Positions 44,268-53,929 of a DNA stretch of 64,000 bases are shown here, in pieces (the stretch's first letter is position 1; each line of letters starts with the position of its first letter). Source of the DNA: Aceticella autotrophica (GTDB lineage: Bacteria; Bacillota; Thermoanaerobacteria; Thermoanaerobacterales; Thermoanaerobacteraceae); contig NZ_CP060096.1 in assembly GCF_017357865.1 (NCBI RefSeq), forward strand, positions 682,001-746,000, read 5' to 3'. The notes below the pieces were generated by a model. That model did not search any database and was not told the DNA's origin. It was given only the letters and a program-made list of their open reading frames with translations. Position numbers and translations under genes: made by a program.

Positions 44268-46340
44268 TTGCCAAATATTTTGATAAAAAAGAGGATTCTC
44301 TTTTTGCTATTTTTGTGTACAACTGTGATATTTGCACTCATTTTAAGGCTGTTCTGGATTCAGGTAATTAAGAGCGAAACATATCAAAAGATGGCTTTAC
44401 CCCAATGGACACTGGATGTATTGGTTTCACCAAAAAGAGGAATAATCTTTGATAGAAATGGCAAGACGCTTGCAGAAAGTGCCAGTTCTAACAAGATAAG
44501 TATTGTTCCAAAAGATATAAAGGATTCTGAAAGGGAATTTGTTGCATTAAAATTAGCAAAACTACTAAACATAAAAGAAGAAGATATACTCAAAAAGATA
44601 TCTAATCATGGAGTTCAAGAGGTATTGATTGCCAGGAGGGTTAATGATGACATAATAAATGAAATAAGAAAATTAAATATTCCCGGAATTATAATTTCTG
44701 TTGATACTAAAAGGTACTATCCTGACAAAAACTTAGCTTCGCATATTCTTGGTTTTACAGGTGCAGACAATCAGGGACTTGATGGCATAGAATCTGTTTT
44801 TGATAATTATTTAAGGGGTATACCGGGAAGAATATCTTTTCCAATGGATGCCATTGGAAGAAAAATGGAGTATGGTACAGATCAATATTATGCGCCTGTT
44901 AATGGATATAATGTTATTTTGACGCTTGATGAAACAATACAGCATTTCACAGAAAAAGCCCTTGACGATGGAATAGCCCATGCAAAGCCTACAAAAGGAG
45001 CAGTTGCTATTGTAATGGATCCTAAAACCGGTGAAATATTGGCTATGGCCAGCAGACCTGACTATGACCCTAATAATCCGTTTGCAGGTTCCAAGGAGGA
45101 TTTATATAAAAAATGGAGAAATAAGGCTGTTTCCGATGCATATGAACCTGGTTCTGTTTTCAAAACTGTTACTGCATCAGCTGCACTTGAAGAAAATGCA
45201 GTTAGCCCGGATGATCAATTTTACTGTCCCGGATATATCACAGTAGCCGGGCAAAGAATAAACTGTTGGTCAACACATGGAAGTGAAACATTTGTAAAAG
45301 GCGTGCAAAATTCCTGTAACGTTGTATTTGCAACAGTTGCACAGAGATTAGGTGTTGATAAACTTTATAAATATATACATGTATTTGGATTTGGACAAAA
45401 AACAGATATCGTTCTCCCTGGGGAAGCACCTGGACTAATAATGAAAGAAAAGAATGTAGGTCCTGTTGAACTTGCTACGAATGCCTTTGGACAGGGGATT
45501 GCAGTTACACCGCTTCAAATGATAAGAGCAGTATCAGCTATTGTAAATGGAGGCAAATTGATGGAGCCGCATATTGTAAAAGCAATAGTCGATGATAAGG
45601 GGAATCCTGTAAAAGAGTTCAAACCAAAGATTGTAAGGAAGGTTATATCTGAAAAAACCTCTGCTACAATGAGGAGCATTTTGGAAAGCGTAGTTTCTGA
45701 AGGGACAGGGAAGGCTGGCTATATAGAAGGATATGATGTTGGTGGTAAAACAGGTACAACAGAAAAATATGCTCCTGGTAAATATGTAGCATCATATATA
45801 GGTTTTGCACCGGCAGATGACCCAAAAATAATTGTACTCATTGTAATAGATGAGCCAAATGCAGAAACCCACTTTGGAAGTGCATTGGCAGGTCCTGTTG
45901 CTAAGAGTATATTGCAGGACTCATTAACATATTTGGAGGTAAAACCGAAAGGTATAGAAAAAAAACCTTTAGTAGTTGTTCCTGATATTAAAAATATGAA
46001 AGTTAGTGATGCTCAGAATACCCTTATGAATGGAAAATTAAGATGCACTCTTCAAGGAAATGGCAACGTCGTTGTCGATCAAATACCTAAGGCTGGTGCA
46101 ATGGTGGAAGAGAATACATTGATTGTTTTATATTTAAATAATTATGAATCAAATCAAAAGGTTGAAGTACCTGACTTAAAAGGGAAGACCGTTGTTGAGG
46201 CAAGTAATATTCTGAATGATATAGGATTAAAGATTAAAATAAATGGCAGTGGTGTTTCAGTTAGTCAAAAACCGGAAAAAGGTGAACTGGTAGATAAAGG
46301 AACAACCGTAAGTGTAGATTTCAGGCCATTGGAAAATTAA
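44268..46340 (+). CDS. spoVD: Penicillin-binding transpeptidase with PASTA domains (SpoVD/Pbp2B-like)
   Basis: Class B PBP for septal or spore-cortex crosslinking, 690 residues. TM anchor (~9-28), dimerisation domain, and transpeptidase with SVFK (Ser ~293), SCN (~349) and KTGT (~494). Two C-terminal PASTA domains (~565-625 and 630-690) end in VSQKPEKGELVDKGTTVSVD. Only one such gene lies in the cluster, so it may serve both division and sporulation; SpoVD is favoured by the PASTA pair and SpoVE-like partner. TTG 44268 after GGGGGG. Confidence 0.92.
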   Translation: MPNILIKKRILFLLFLCTTVIFALILRLFWIQVIKSETYQKMALPQWTLDVLVSPKRGIIFDRNGKTLAESASSNKISIVPKDIKDSEREFVALKLAKLLNIKEEDILKKISNHGVQEVLIARRVNDDIINEIRKLNIPGIIISVDTKRYYPDKNLASHILGFTGADNQGLDGIESVFDNYLRGIPGRISFPMDAIGRKMEYGTDQYYAPVNGYNVILTLDETIQHFTEKALDDGIAHAKPTKGAVAIVMDPKTGEILAMASRPDYDPNNPFAGSKEDLYKKWRNKAVSDAYEPGSVFKTVTASAALEENAVSPDDQFYCPGYITVAGQRINCWSTHGSETFVKGVQNSCNVVFATVAQRLGVDKLYKYIHVFGFGQKTDIVLPGEAPGLIMKEKNVGPVELATNAFGQGIAVTPLQMIRAVSAIVNGGKLMEPHIVKAIVDDKGNPVKEFKPKIVRKVISEKTSATMRSILESVVSEGTGKAGYIEGYDVGGKTGTTEKYAPGKYVASYIGFAPADDPKIIVLIVIDEPNAETHFGSALAGPVAKSILQDSLTYLEVKPKGIEKKPLVVVPDIKNMKVSDAQNTLMNGKLRCTLQGNGNVVVDQIPKAGAMVEENTLIVLYLNNYESNQKVEVPDLKGKTVVEASNILNDIGLKIKINGSGVSVSQKPEKGELVDKGTTVSVDFRPLEN

Positions 46341-46426
46341 TCTATATATAATATGATGCAATACATTTATGCAGGCTATGTAATTGTGTTATACTATTTA
46401 ATATATATTAGAAAAGGAGGCCTATT

Positions 46427-47878
46427 ATGAGACTTACGGATATATTAAAAGATATAGAGTTTGAAATAAAGGGAGATATAAATGTTGAAATCAGAGGCAT
46501 CTGTTACAATTCAAAAAAATGTGATAAGAATTTTATCTTTATTGCGATAAAAGGGTTTAAGGAAGATGGGGCAGATTTTATAAATGATGCTATAAAAAGA
46601 GGCGCAAATGTTATAGTGATTGACAGAGACGTAGAAATAACAGGGAATATAACCGTAATCAAAGTGAAAAACTGTAGAAAGGTAATGGCGAAAATTTCAT
46701 CAAATTACTATGGCAACCCCACCAGCAGATTATTTTTAATTGGTGTAACTGGTACAAATGGTAAAACATCTGTTACATACATGATAAAATCAATCCTCGA
46801 AAGCCAGAATAATAAGGTTGGGCTTATAGGCACCATACAAAATATGATAGGGAATAAGGTTTTCCCCTCAGAACATACAACTCCTGAATCTCTTGATTTA
46901 CAGAAGTTTTTCAGGGTAATGGTTGATGAAGGTGTTAAATATGTTGTTATGGAGGTTTCATCACATTCGCTGGCACTTAATCGGGTTGATGAATGTGATT
47001 TTGATATAGCAGTATTTACGAATTTAACAGAAGATCATCTTGATTTTCACAGAACAATGAAAAATTATGCCGATGTAAAAAAGAAACTTTTTCAAATGGC
47101 TAAAACAGCTTGTATAATCAATATTGATGATGATTATGCATCATTAATGATAGAAAGTTCCAATGCAAAAGTACTTACATATGGAATTAAAGATTGTGCT
47201 TATATAATGGCTAAGGATATAAAGAACAATTTAAAAGGAACAAGATTTAAAGTGCAGATTCAAGATACAGCAGAAGAAATAAGTTTAAAGATGCCAGGGC
47301 TTTTTAATGTATACAATGCGCTTGCGGCAATATCAGTTGCATATTTTCTTAAAATTCCGCTTAATACCATTAAAATGGTTTTAAGCAAAATTCAGGTAAA
47401 AGGAAGATTTGAAGTTATAGATTTAGATGTTCCATATTATATAATAATAGATTATGCTCATACACCAGATGGTATTGAAAATTTAATGAAAACACTTGAC
47501 GAATACGAAACAGGCAGGAAAATTTTATTGTTTGGATGCGGCGGTGACAGGGATGTTAATAAAAGACCGATAATGGGGGAAATAGCAGGTAAGCATGCTG
47601 ATTTATGCATACTGACATCTGATAATCCTCGTACAGAAGAACCCATGGAGATTATTAAAAAAATAGAAAAAGGAATAAAAAAGACCTCCTGTCCTTACAT
47701 AATTATAGAAAACAGAAAAGAAGCCATAAGGTATGCGTTATCTGTTGCAAGGGAAAATGATGTTGTAATACTTGCAGGCAAAGGGCATGAAACATATCAG
47801 GTATTGAATGATAAAACAATACATTTTGATGAAAGAGAGATAATAAGACAAATTTTGGATGAGGATGAAAACAAGTGA
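46427..47878 (+). CDS. murE: UDP-MurNAc-tripeptide ligase MurE (meso-DAP type)
   Basis: Adds the third peptide residue to UDP-MurNAc-L-Ala-D-Glu using ATP. 483 residues: GVTGTNGKTSVTYMI (ATP loop), EVSSHSLALNRVDE, TNLTEDHLDFHRTM with the carbamylated Lys region, and DNPRTEEP (~405), the meso-diaminopimelate recognition motif; lysine enzymes lack DNPR. GGAGG before ATG. A TGTTATACT extended -10 at ~46387-46395 may start a transcript here. The stop overlaps murF by one base. Confidence 0.96.
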   Translation: MRLTDILKDIEFEIKGDINVEIRGICYNSKKCDKNFIFIAIKGFKEDGADFINDAIKRGANVIVIDRDVEITGNITVIKVKNCRKVMAKISSNYYGNPTSRLFLIGVTGTNGKTSVTYMIKSILESQNNKVGLIGTIQNMIGNKVFPSEHTTPESLDLQKFFRVMVDEGVKYVVMEVSSHSLALNRVDECDFDIAVFTNLTEDHLDFHRTMKNYADVKKKLFQMAKTACIINIDDDYASLMIESSNAKVLTYGIKDCAYIMAKDIKNNLKGTRFKVQIQDTAEEISLKMPGLFNVYNALAAISVAYFLKIPLNTIKMVLSKIQVKGRFEVIDLDVPYYIIIDYAHTPDGIENLMKTLDEYETGRKILLFGCGGDRDVNKRPIMGEIAGKHADLCILTSDNPRTEEPMEIIKKIEKGIKKTSCPYIIIENRKEAIRYALSVARENDVVILAGKGHETYQVLNDKTIHFDEREIIRQILDEDENK

Positions 47879-49263
47879 TGGATTTAAAAATTAGTGAAAT
47901 AATAAATGCATTAAATGGTAAAATGCTTCAGGGTGATAAAAATATATTAATAAACGGGATAAGTACCGATTCTCGTACAATTAAAAAAGGAGAGCTTTTT
48001 ATACCGTTAAAAGGTAATAATTATGATGGTGAAAGATTTTTGGGGGATGCGCTTAAAATTGCAGCTGCTGCATTGACTGCAAATGAGAAAAACAAGAAAC
48101 TTATTACGTATGATAAACCATTGATTTATGTGAGGGATACATTTGAAGCATTACACAAACTATCAAGGTATTATAGGGATAAATTTAATATTCCTGTAAT
48201 TGCTGTTACCGGCAGCAGCGGTAAAACAACAACAAAGGATATGATACATGCTGTTTTATCAAAAAAATTTAATGTACTAAAAACAGAAGGAAATTTTAAC
48301 AATGAAATAGGTCTTCCGCTTACAATTTTTAAGCTTAATAAATTTCATCAAGTTGCGGTAATTGAAATGGGAATGAGCGGATTCGGCGAAATAAAAACAT
48401 TGAAGGACATATCTAATCCTGACATCGCTGTTTTTACAAATATAGGTGTTGCACATATTGAAAAACTAAGTTCTCGTGAAAATATATTAAAAGCGAAATC
48501 AGAACTTATTGAAGATTTTACAACTGAGAATACCATTGTGATTAATGCAGATGATGATATGCTTATAAAGCTTCTTAACAAAAAAGATGTTCAGTTTTAT
48601 ACTTACGGAATAAGAAATGGCGATTACAGAGCATATGATATTATACAGTTTGAAGGTGGTTTAAGATACAAGTTTAAAACCCCGTTTGAAAGCATGAATG
48701 TTGAATTAAGTATTCCGGGGATACATAATGTATACAATTCAATGGCAGCTATTTGTATTGGACTTAAATTCAATGTAAAAAAAGAAGATATAGTGAAAGC
48801 ATTAAGAGAATTCAAACCAGGTAAAATGAGGCTTAATATTATAAATACAGGAAAAATAAAGATAATTGATGATGTTTATAATGCAAATCCAGATTCAATG
48901 AAAGCAGCTATTTCTGTATTAAGAGAAATGAAACAACGGCGTAAAATAGCTGTTCTTGGTGATATGCTTGAACTTGGTGATTATTCAGATAAAGGTCATA
49001 GGGATATTGGCGAATATGTTTATATAAGTGGGATAGATATCTTAATTACTATCGGAAATTTGGCGGAAAAAATAGCTGAAGCCGCTCAAAATTCAGGAAT
49101 GGCAAAAGACAATATATATATATGCAGTAGTAATACTGAAGCAATTGATATATTAAAAGGAAAAATAAGGAATAATGATGTTATACTTGTAAAAGGTTCA
49201 AGGGGCAAAAAAATGGAGGAAATTGTTGAATATTTGAAAGGTGATTATGAAAGAATTACTTAA
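47878..49263 (+). CDS. murF: UDP-MurNAc-tripeptide-D-Ala-D-Ala ligase MurF
   Basis: Completes the cytoplasmic pentapeptide. 461 residues: VTGSSGKTTTKDMIHAVLS (ATP loop), EMGMSGFGEIKTL, TNIGVAHIEKLSS, and DDVYNANPDSMKAAI. ATG 47878 uses a TGATG overlap with the murE stop; GTG 47875 is possible but less likely. The substrate DAP follows from MurE. Confidence 0.95.
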   Translation: MDLKISEIINALNGKMLQGDKNILINGISTDSRTIKKGELFIPLKGNNYDGERFLGDALKIAAAALTANEKNKKLITYDKPLIYVRDTFEALHKLSRYYRDKFNIPVIAVTGSSGKTTTKDMIHAVLSKKFNVLKTEGNFNNEIGLPLTIFKLNKFHQVAVIEMGMSGFGEIKTLKDISNPDIAVFTNIGVAHIEKLSSRENILKAKSELIEDFTTENTIVINADDDMLIKLLNKKDVQFYTYGIRNGDYRAYDIIQFEGGLRYKFKTPFESMNVELSIPGIHNVYNSMAAICIGLKFNVKKEDIVKALREFKPGKMRLNIINTGKIKIIDDVYNANPDSMKAAISVLREMKQRRKIAVLGDMLELGDYSDKGHRDIGEYVYISGIDILITIGNLAEKIAEAAQNSGMAKDNIYICSSNTEAIDILKGKIRNNDVILVKGSRGKKMEEIVEYLKGDYERIT

Positions 49264-49304
49264 TATTTTATGAGTTTTCGTGATTAAATGTTATGGGGGA
49301 ATTT

Positions 49305-50258
49305 ATGAATATGCTTAAGATGATATTTGCAACAATAGTATCTTTTATTATATGTTTAATATTAGGTTCAATAATAATACCGGAATTGCATAAGTTGAAA
49401 TTTGGACAGAGTATAAGGAATGATGGACCTAAAACCCATTTTAAAAAAGCAGGGACTCCTACAATGGGGGGAATTATATTTATCATTTCGGTAGTTATAA
49501 CAGATTTGATTTTTTCAAAATGGGATAAATATATGGCACTTGTTTTGCTTATTACATTAGGATTTGGTCTTATAGGTTTTGCAGATGACTTTATAAAGAT
49601 TTATTATAAAAGGTCTCTTGGGCTTAATGCAAGACAGAAGCTTTTAGGACAATTTATTTTGGCATTTGTACTTGCATATTTTGCAAAAAGCTTTATAGGA
49701 ACAGATGTCATCATACCTTTTTTAAAAAGAAATATTGACCTAAGTATTTACTATATTCCATTTGTTATATTTGTTATTGTTGGTACTGTAAATAGCGTTA
49801 ATTTAACAGATGGTCTTGATGGGCTTGTATCGGGTGTTTCTTTTATGGTTATGGCATTCTTTGCATTGATAACATTTTTTATTGGCAATACTTCGTTATT
49901 TATATTTGCAGCTGCTTTTACCGGTGGATTAATTGGCTTTTTAAAATTTAACAGGTATCCGGCAGAGGTATTTATGGGTGATACAGGAGCATTTGCAATA
50001 GGCGGTGCAATTAGCGCATTAGCATTAATGACAAAATTGCCTGTGATACTGCCCCTTGTTGGGATTATCTTTATGATTGAGGCGTTATCGGTAATTATAC
50101 AAGTAATATCTTTTAAACTTACCGGTAAAAGAATTTTCAAGATGAGCCCTCTGCATCATCATTTTGAGTTATCAGGCTGGCATGAAACAAAGGTGGTATA
50201 TGTATTTTGGTTTGTTACGTTAATTGCAATATTTGCAGCATTTTTTAGTGTAAGTTAG
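49305..50258 (+). CDS. mraY: Phospho-MurNAc-pentapeptide transferase MraY
   Basis: Membrane enzyme making lipid I on undecaprenyl phosphate. About 317 residues, ten TM helices. Key motifs: GTPTMGGIIFII, FADDFIK (catalytic DD), NSVNLTDGLDGLVSG, GDTGAFAIGGAI, and SPLHHHFELSGW (the HHH triad). Start is ambiguous among ATG 49293, 49305 and 49311; GGGGGA at 49295-49300 excludes the first. Confidence 0.95.
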   Translation: MNMLKMIFATIVSFIICLILGSIIIPELHKLKFGQSIRNDGPKTHFKKAGTPTMGGIIFIISVVITDLIFSKWDKYMALVLLITLGFGLIGFADDFIKIYYKRSLGLNARQKLLGQFILAFVLAYFAKSFIGTDVIIPFLKRNIDLSIYYIPFVIFVIVGTVNSVNLTDGLDGLVSGVSFMVMAFFALITFFIGNTSLFIFAAAFTGGLIGFLKFNRYPAEVFMGDTGAFAIGGAISALALMTKLPVILPLVGIIFMIEALSVIIQVISFKLTGKRIFKMSPLHHHFELSGWHETKVVYVFWFVTLIAIFAAFFSVS

Positions 50259-50270
50259 GAGGATAATTAA

Positions 50271-51641
50271 ATGGAAATGAATTTTAAAGGGAAAAAAGTT
50301 GTTGTAGCCGGTCTTGGATTGAGCGGTAAGGCTTTATGCAGGGTTCTATCCCAAATGGGTGCAGACGTATGCGCATATGATTCAAAACCTGAAAAAGAGA
50401 TTATAGATACTTTAGCGGAACTAAAAGAGTATAATATCAATATATGTTTAGAGGAAATACCGGATAGCATATTTGAAGATGTTTGTATGCTTGTAGTAAG
50501 CCCGGGAATACCAATGGATTCTCAAATTATAAAAAAAGCCATAGAAGAAGAAATTGAAGTCATAGGTGAGGTGGAACTTGCCTACGAGGTTTCAAAAGCT
50601 CCGATATATGCTATTACAGGAACAAATGGAAAAACCACAACCACATCACTGCTTGGAGAAATATTCAAAAATTATGGTAAGAAAACTTTTGTTGCCGGTA
50701 ATATTGGATATCCATTAATTGATGCGGTTATGGAAGCGCAAAGTATAGATGTTATTGTTGCTGAAATTAGCAGTTTTCAGTTGGAAACAATAAAAAAATT
50801 CAAACCGAAAATAAGTTCAATTATAAACATAACACCGGATCATTTAAACAGGCACAAAACCCTTGATAATTATGTAAATATAAAGGGACGTATATTTGAA
50901 AATCAGGATATGGATTGTTATACAATACTGAACTATGATGATGGGAATGTACGGAAATTATTTAATAAACCAAAATGTCGTATTTTTCCTTTCAGCAGGA
51001 TGAGTATATTAAATAAAGGTACATTTTTAAAGAATGGCATGATTTATATTAAATCAAACGGAGAAGAAATTCCTGTAATAAAAACAGAAGATATATATAT
51101 TCCAGGTGGGCATAATGTTGAGAATGCAATGGTTGCAGTATCTATGGCTTATCTTGCCGGTGTTGATATAGATACAATTTCATATACTTTAAAAACATTT
51201 AAGGGTGTTGAACATCGTATAGAATTTGTCAAACAAATAAATGGAGTTAAATATTTCAATGATTCTAAGGGAACAAATCCTGATGCGGCAATTAAAGCAA
51301 TTGAAGCTATGAATGGACCGATCATCTTAATTGCAGGAGGATATGACAAAGGTGTAGATTTTGACGAATTTGTAAAGGCTTTTAAGGGACGTGTAGTAAA
51401 AGTTATATTATTAGGTACAACCGCAAAAAAAATTTTTGATACCGCAGTAAAATATAATTTTGAAAAAGATAACATAATAATTGTAGATAGTTTCGAGGAA
51501 GCTGTTCACAAAGCTTTTGAAATGTCAAAACCCGGTGATAATGTGTTGCTATCTCCGGCATGTGCAAGCTGGGACATGTTTAAAAGCTTTGAAGAAAGAG
51601 GAAGGTTTTTCAAGGATATGGTGAAGGAACTTAGGGGGTAG
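50271..51641 (+). CDS. murD: UDP-MurNAc-L-Ala-D-Glu ligase MurD
   Basis: Adds D-glutamate to UDP-MurNAc-L-Ala. 456 residues: NAD-like N-terminal domain (VVVAGLGLSGKALCRVL), ITGTNGKTTTTSLLGEI (ATP loop), EISSFQLETIKKFKP, NITPDHLNRHKTLDNY, FNDSKGTNPDAAIKA, and LLSPACASWDMFKSFEERG near the end. GGAGG before ATG; next gene 4 bases later. Confidence 0.96.
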   Translation: MEMNFKGKKVVVAGLGLSGKALCRVLSQMGADVCAYDSKPEKEIIDTLAELKEYNINICLEEIPDSIFEDVCMLVVSPGIPMDSQIIKKAIEEEIEVIGEVELAYEVSKAPIYAITGTNGKTTTTSLLGEIFKNYGKKTFVAGNIGYPLIDAVMEAQSIDVIVAEISSFQLETIKKFKPKISSIINITPDHLNRHKTLDNYVNIKGRIFENQDMDCYTILNYDDGNVRKLFNKPKCRIFPFSRMSILNKGTFLKNGMIYIKSNGEEIPVIKTEDIYIPGGHNVENAMVAVSMAYLAGVDIDTISYTLKTFKGVEHRIEFVKQINGVKYFNDSKGTNPDAAIKAIEAMNGPIILIAGGYDKGVDFDEFVKAFKGRVVKVILLGTTAKKIFDTAVKYNFEKDNIIIVDSFEEAVHKAFEMSKPGDNVLLSPACASWDMFKSFEERGRFFKDMVKELRG

Positions 51642-51645
51642 AAGA

Positions 51646-52752
51646 ATGAATAGAAGATATCCTGTTGACTACAATATATTAATATCTGTGCTTATTCTTG
51701 TATCGATAGGTGTTATAATGGTGTTCAGCGCAAGCTCCGCCAGTGCTTATTATACCTATAATGATTCTTTTTACTTTCTGAAAAGGCAGTTATTATGGTC
51801 AACAATCGGTTTTTTTGCCATGACAATAATGATGAATATTGATTATCATAAACTAAGAAAAATTGTAGGTATATATTTATTTGGTTCTATTTTATTATTG
51901 ATTGCTGTATTAATTCCCGGCATAGGTGTAGAAAGCTACAATGCAACAAGATGGATTGGTGTGGGAAGTTTTACAATTCAGCCTTCTGAATTTGCAAAAT
52001 ATGCGATTATCTTGTATATTGCAAATTATTTTGATAAAAAACCTAATTATGCAAAAAGTTTCAAAAAAGGAGTGCTACCTGTACTTTTTTTGGCAGGTTT
52101 ATTATTCTTCTTGATTATGAAGCAGCCTAATTTCAGTACCGCAGGTACAATTTTTATTATTTCAATAATATTGTTATTTGTTGCGGGTGCAAAAATTTCT
52201 TTTATGGCTACACTATTTGGACTTGGTGGTTCTGCTGCACTTATTGTTGTTGCATCGGTAAAATATATTAGGCAAAGGGTTTTTACATTTTTAAATCCAT
52301 GGCAGGATATACAAAAACATGGGTATCAAATTGTACAGTCATTATACGCACTTGGCTCAGGAGGGCTTTTTGGCGTAGGTTTAGGACGAAGCAGGCAGAA
52401 ATTCATGTATCTTCCAATGCCGCAAAATGATTTTATATTTTCAATAATAGGAGAAGAACTTGGCTTAATTGGAACAGCGACAATACTTTTGTTATTTTTG
52501 TATCTTATTATGAGAGGACTTAGGGTTGCAGCTAAGGCGCCAGATATGTTTGGTTGTCTTATTGCAACAGGAATTACAGGACTTATAGGAGTACAGACAT
52601 TGATAAATGTTGCTGTTGTAACTTCTTCAATGCCTGCTACAGGCGTATCTTTACCCTTTATAAGTTATGGGGGAACATCAACAGTTTTGATGATGGGGGC
52701 AATGGGAGTCTTATTAAATATTTCCCGTTATTCAAATTCAGACAGGAGTTGA
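51646..52752 (+). CDS. spoVE: SEDS glycan polymerase (FtsW/SpoVE family)
   Basis: Polytopic peptidoglycan glycosyltransferase, 368 residues with about ten TM helices. Motifs: VFSASSASAYYTYND, WIGVGSFTIQPSEFAKYA (the catalytic-loop region), GYQIVQSLYALGSGGLFGVG, QNDFIFSIIGEELG and GVSLPFISYGGTS. It works with the class B PBP in this cluster. Division and spore-cortex roles cannot be separated by sequence; the position matches spoVE/ftsW. Confidence 0.93.
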   Translation: MNRRYPVDYNILISVLILVSIGVIMVFSASSASAYYTYNDSFYFLKRQLLWSTIGFFAMTIMMNIDYHKLRKIVGIYLFGSILLLIAVLIPGIGVESYNATRWIGVGSFTIQPSEFAKYAIILYIANYFDKKPNYAKSFKKGVLPVLFLAGLLFFLIMKQPNFSTAGTIFIISIILLFVAGAKISFMATLFGLGGSAALIVVASVKYIRQRVFTFLNPWQDIQKHGYQIVQSLYALGSGGLFGVGLGRSRQKFMYLPMPQNDFIFSIIGEELGLIGTATILLLFLYLIMRGLRVAAKAPDMFGCLIATGITGLIGVQTLINVAVVTSSMPATGVSLPFISYGGTSTVLMMGAMGVLLNISRYSNSDRS

Positions 52753-52757
52753 TTATT

Positions 52758-53852
52758 TTGAAATACTTGTTGACAGGTGGTGGTACAGGTGGACATATAT
52801 ATCCAGCAGTAGCTATTGCTGATGAAATAAAGAGAAATGAACCAGATGCAGAGATTTTGTTTGTTGGAACAAAAAATGGTCTTGAAAGTGAACTTGTTCC
52901 AAAATCCGGCTATGAACTAAAAACAATACGTGTCAAGGGTTTTAAAAGGAAAATTTCAATAGATATATTTAAAACTATAAATACAGCGTTTAAAGGACTT
53001 TTTGATGCAAGGCTTATAATTAATGATTTTAAACCTGATATTGTTATAGGGACAGGTGGTTATGTATGTGGACCTGTTGTAATGATGGCTGTCCTAAAAG
53101 GAATCCCTACCATTATACATGAGCAGAATGCCTTTCCCGGCATTACAAACAGAATACTTTCAGGATTTGTAAATAAGGTTGCTGTGGCATTTGAAGAGTC
53201 AAAAAAATATTTTCTATGCAAAAGGAAAATAGTGGTAACCGGCAACCCCATTAGGACTGAAGTATTGAGTGATAATAAAACAGCATCATTAAAGAAACTA
53301 AGTTTTAAAAATAACATACCCTTAGTTGTATCCGTCGGTGGAAGCAGAGGTGCCGAAAAGATAAACGAAAGCATGGTAGATTTTATTAAGTATATTGATG
53401 AAAACATTCAAGTTCTTATAATTACGGGCAGCAAGCAATATGATACAGTTTTAAAAAAAATTAATAGCATAAATGCAGATATTAAAAAAAATGTAAAAGT
53501 TATTCCTTATTGCTACAATATGAAGGATGTTTATGCAGCAGCTGATTTAATTATTTGTCGTGCCGGTGCTATTACACTGGCAGAATTAACAGCAACAGGG
53601 ACTCCCTCGATACTAATTCCATCTCCTAATGTGACACATAATCATCAGGAATATAACGCAAAAGTACTTGTAAGCAATAAAGCTGCGGAAATGATAATTG
53701 AGAGGGACTTAACAGGAAAATTATTATTTGAAAAGGTTAATAATTTATTAAAAAATCCAATCATGTTAGAAAGGATGAAAAGCAATGCAAAAAAAATGGC
53801 AAAAATCGATGCCGTAAAAATAATATACGGATATATCAAGAAGCTTGTATAG
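52758..53852 (+). CDS. murG: Lipid II synthase MurG (GlcNAc transferase)
   Basis: Peripheral membrane GT28 enzyme adding GlcNAc to lipid I. 364 residues: LTGGGTGGHIYPAVAIADEI (glycine-rich loop), GTGGYVCGPVVMMAVLKGIP, IHEQNAFPGITNRIL, VVSVGGSRGAEKINES, and CRAGAITLAELTATGTPSI. The frame runs open further upstream, but TTG 52758 has AGGAG (52744-52748) 9 bases before it and overlaps only the spoVE end region. Completes lipid II for MraY product. Confidence 0.94.
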   Translation: MKYLLTGGGTGGHIYPAVAIADEIKRNEPDAEILFVGTKNGLESELVPKSGYELKTIRVKGFKRKISIDIFKTINTAFKGLFDARLIINDFKPDIVIGTGGYVCGPVVMMAVLKGIPTIIHEQNAFPGITNRILSGFVNKVAVAFEESKKYFLCKRKIVVTGNPIRTEVLSDNKTASLKKLSFKNNIPLVVSVGGSRGAEKINESMVDFIKYIDENIQVLIITGSKQYDTVLKKINSINADIKKNVKVIPYCYNMKDVYAAADLIICRAGAITLAELTATGTPSILIPSPNVTHNHQEYNAKVLVSNKAAEMIIERDLTGKLLFEKVNNLLKNPIMLERMKSNAKKMAKIDAVKIIYGYIKKLV

Positions 53853-53929
53853 TCCCAAGGTAACCTCCCGATTGCATCATGCATAATATAAAGTGTACAT
53901 CAGATTAACAGATTGCAGGGGGTGATATA

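Noticed and set aside
52554-52757. Upstream extension of murG
   Set aside because: The 68 extra codons overlap the SEDS gene in another frame; MurG homologues begin at the TGGGTGG loop region, and the SD is at 52744.
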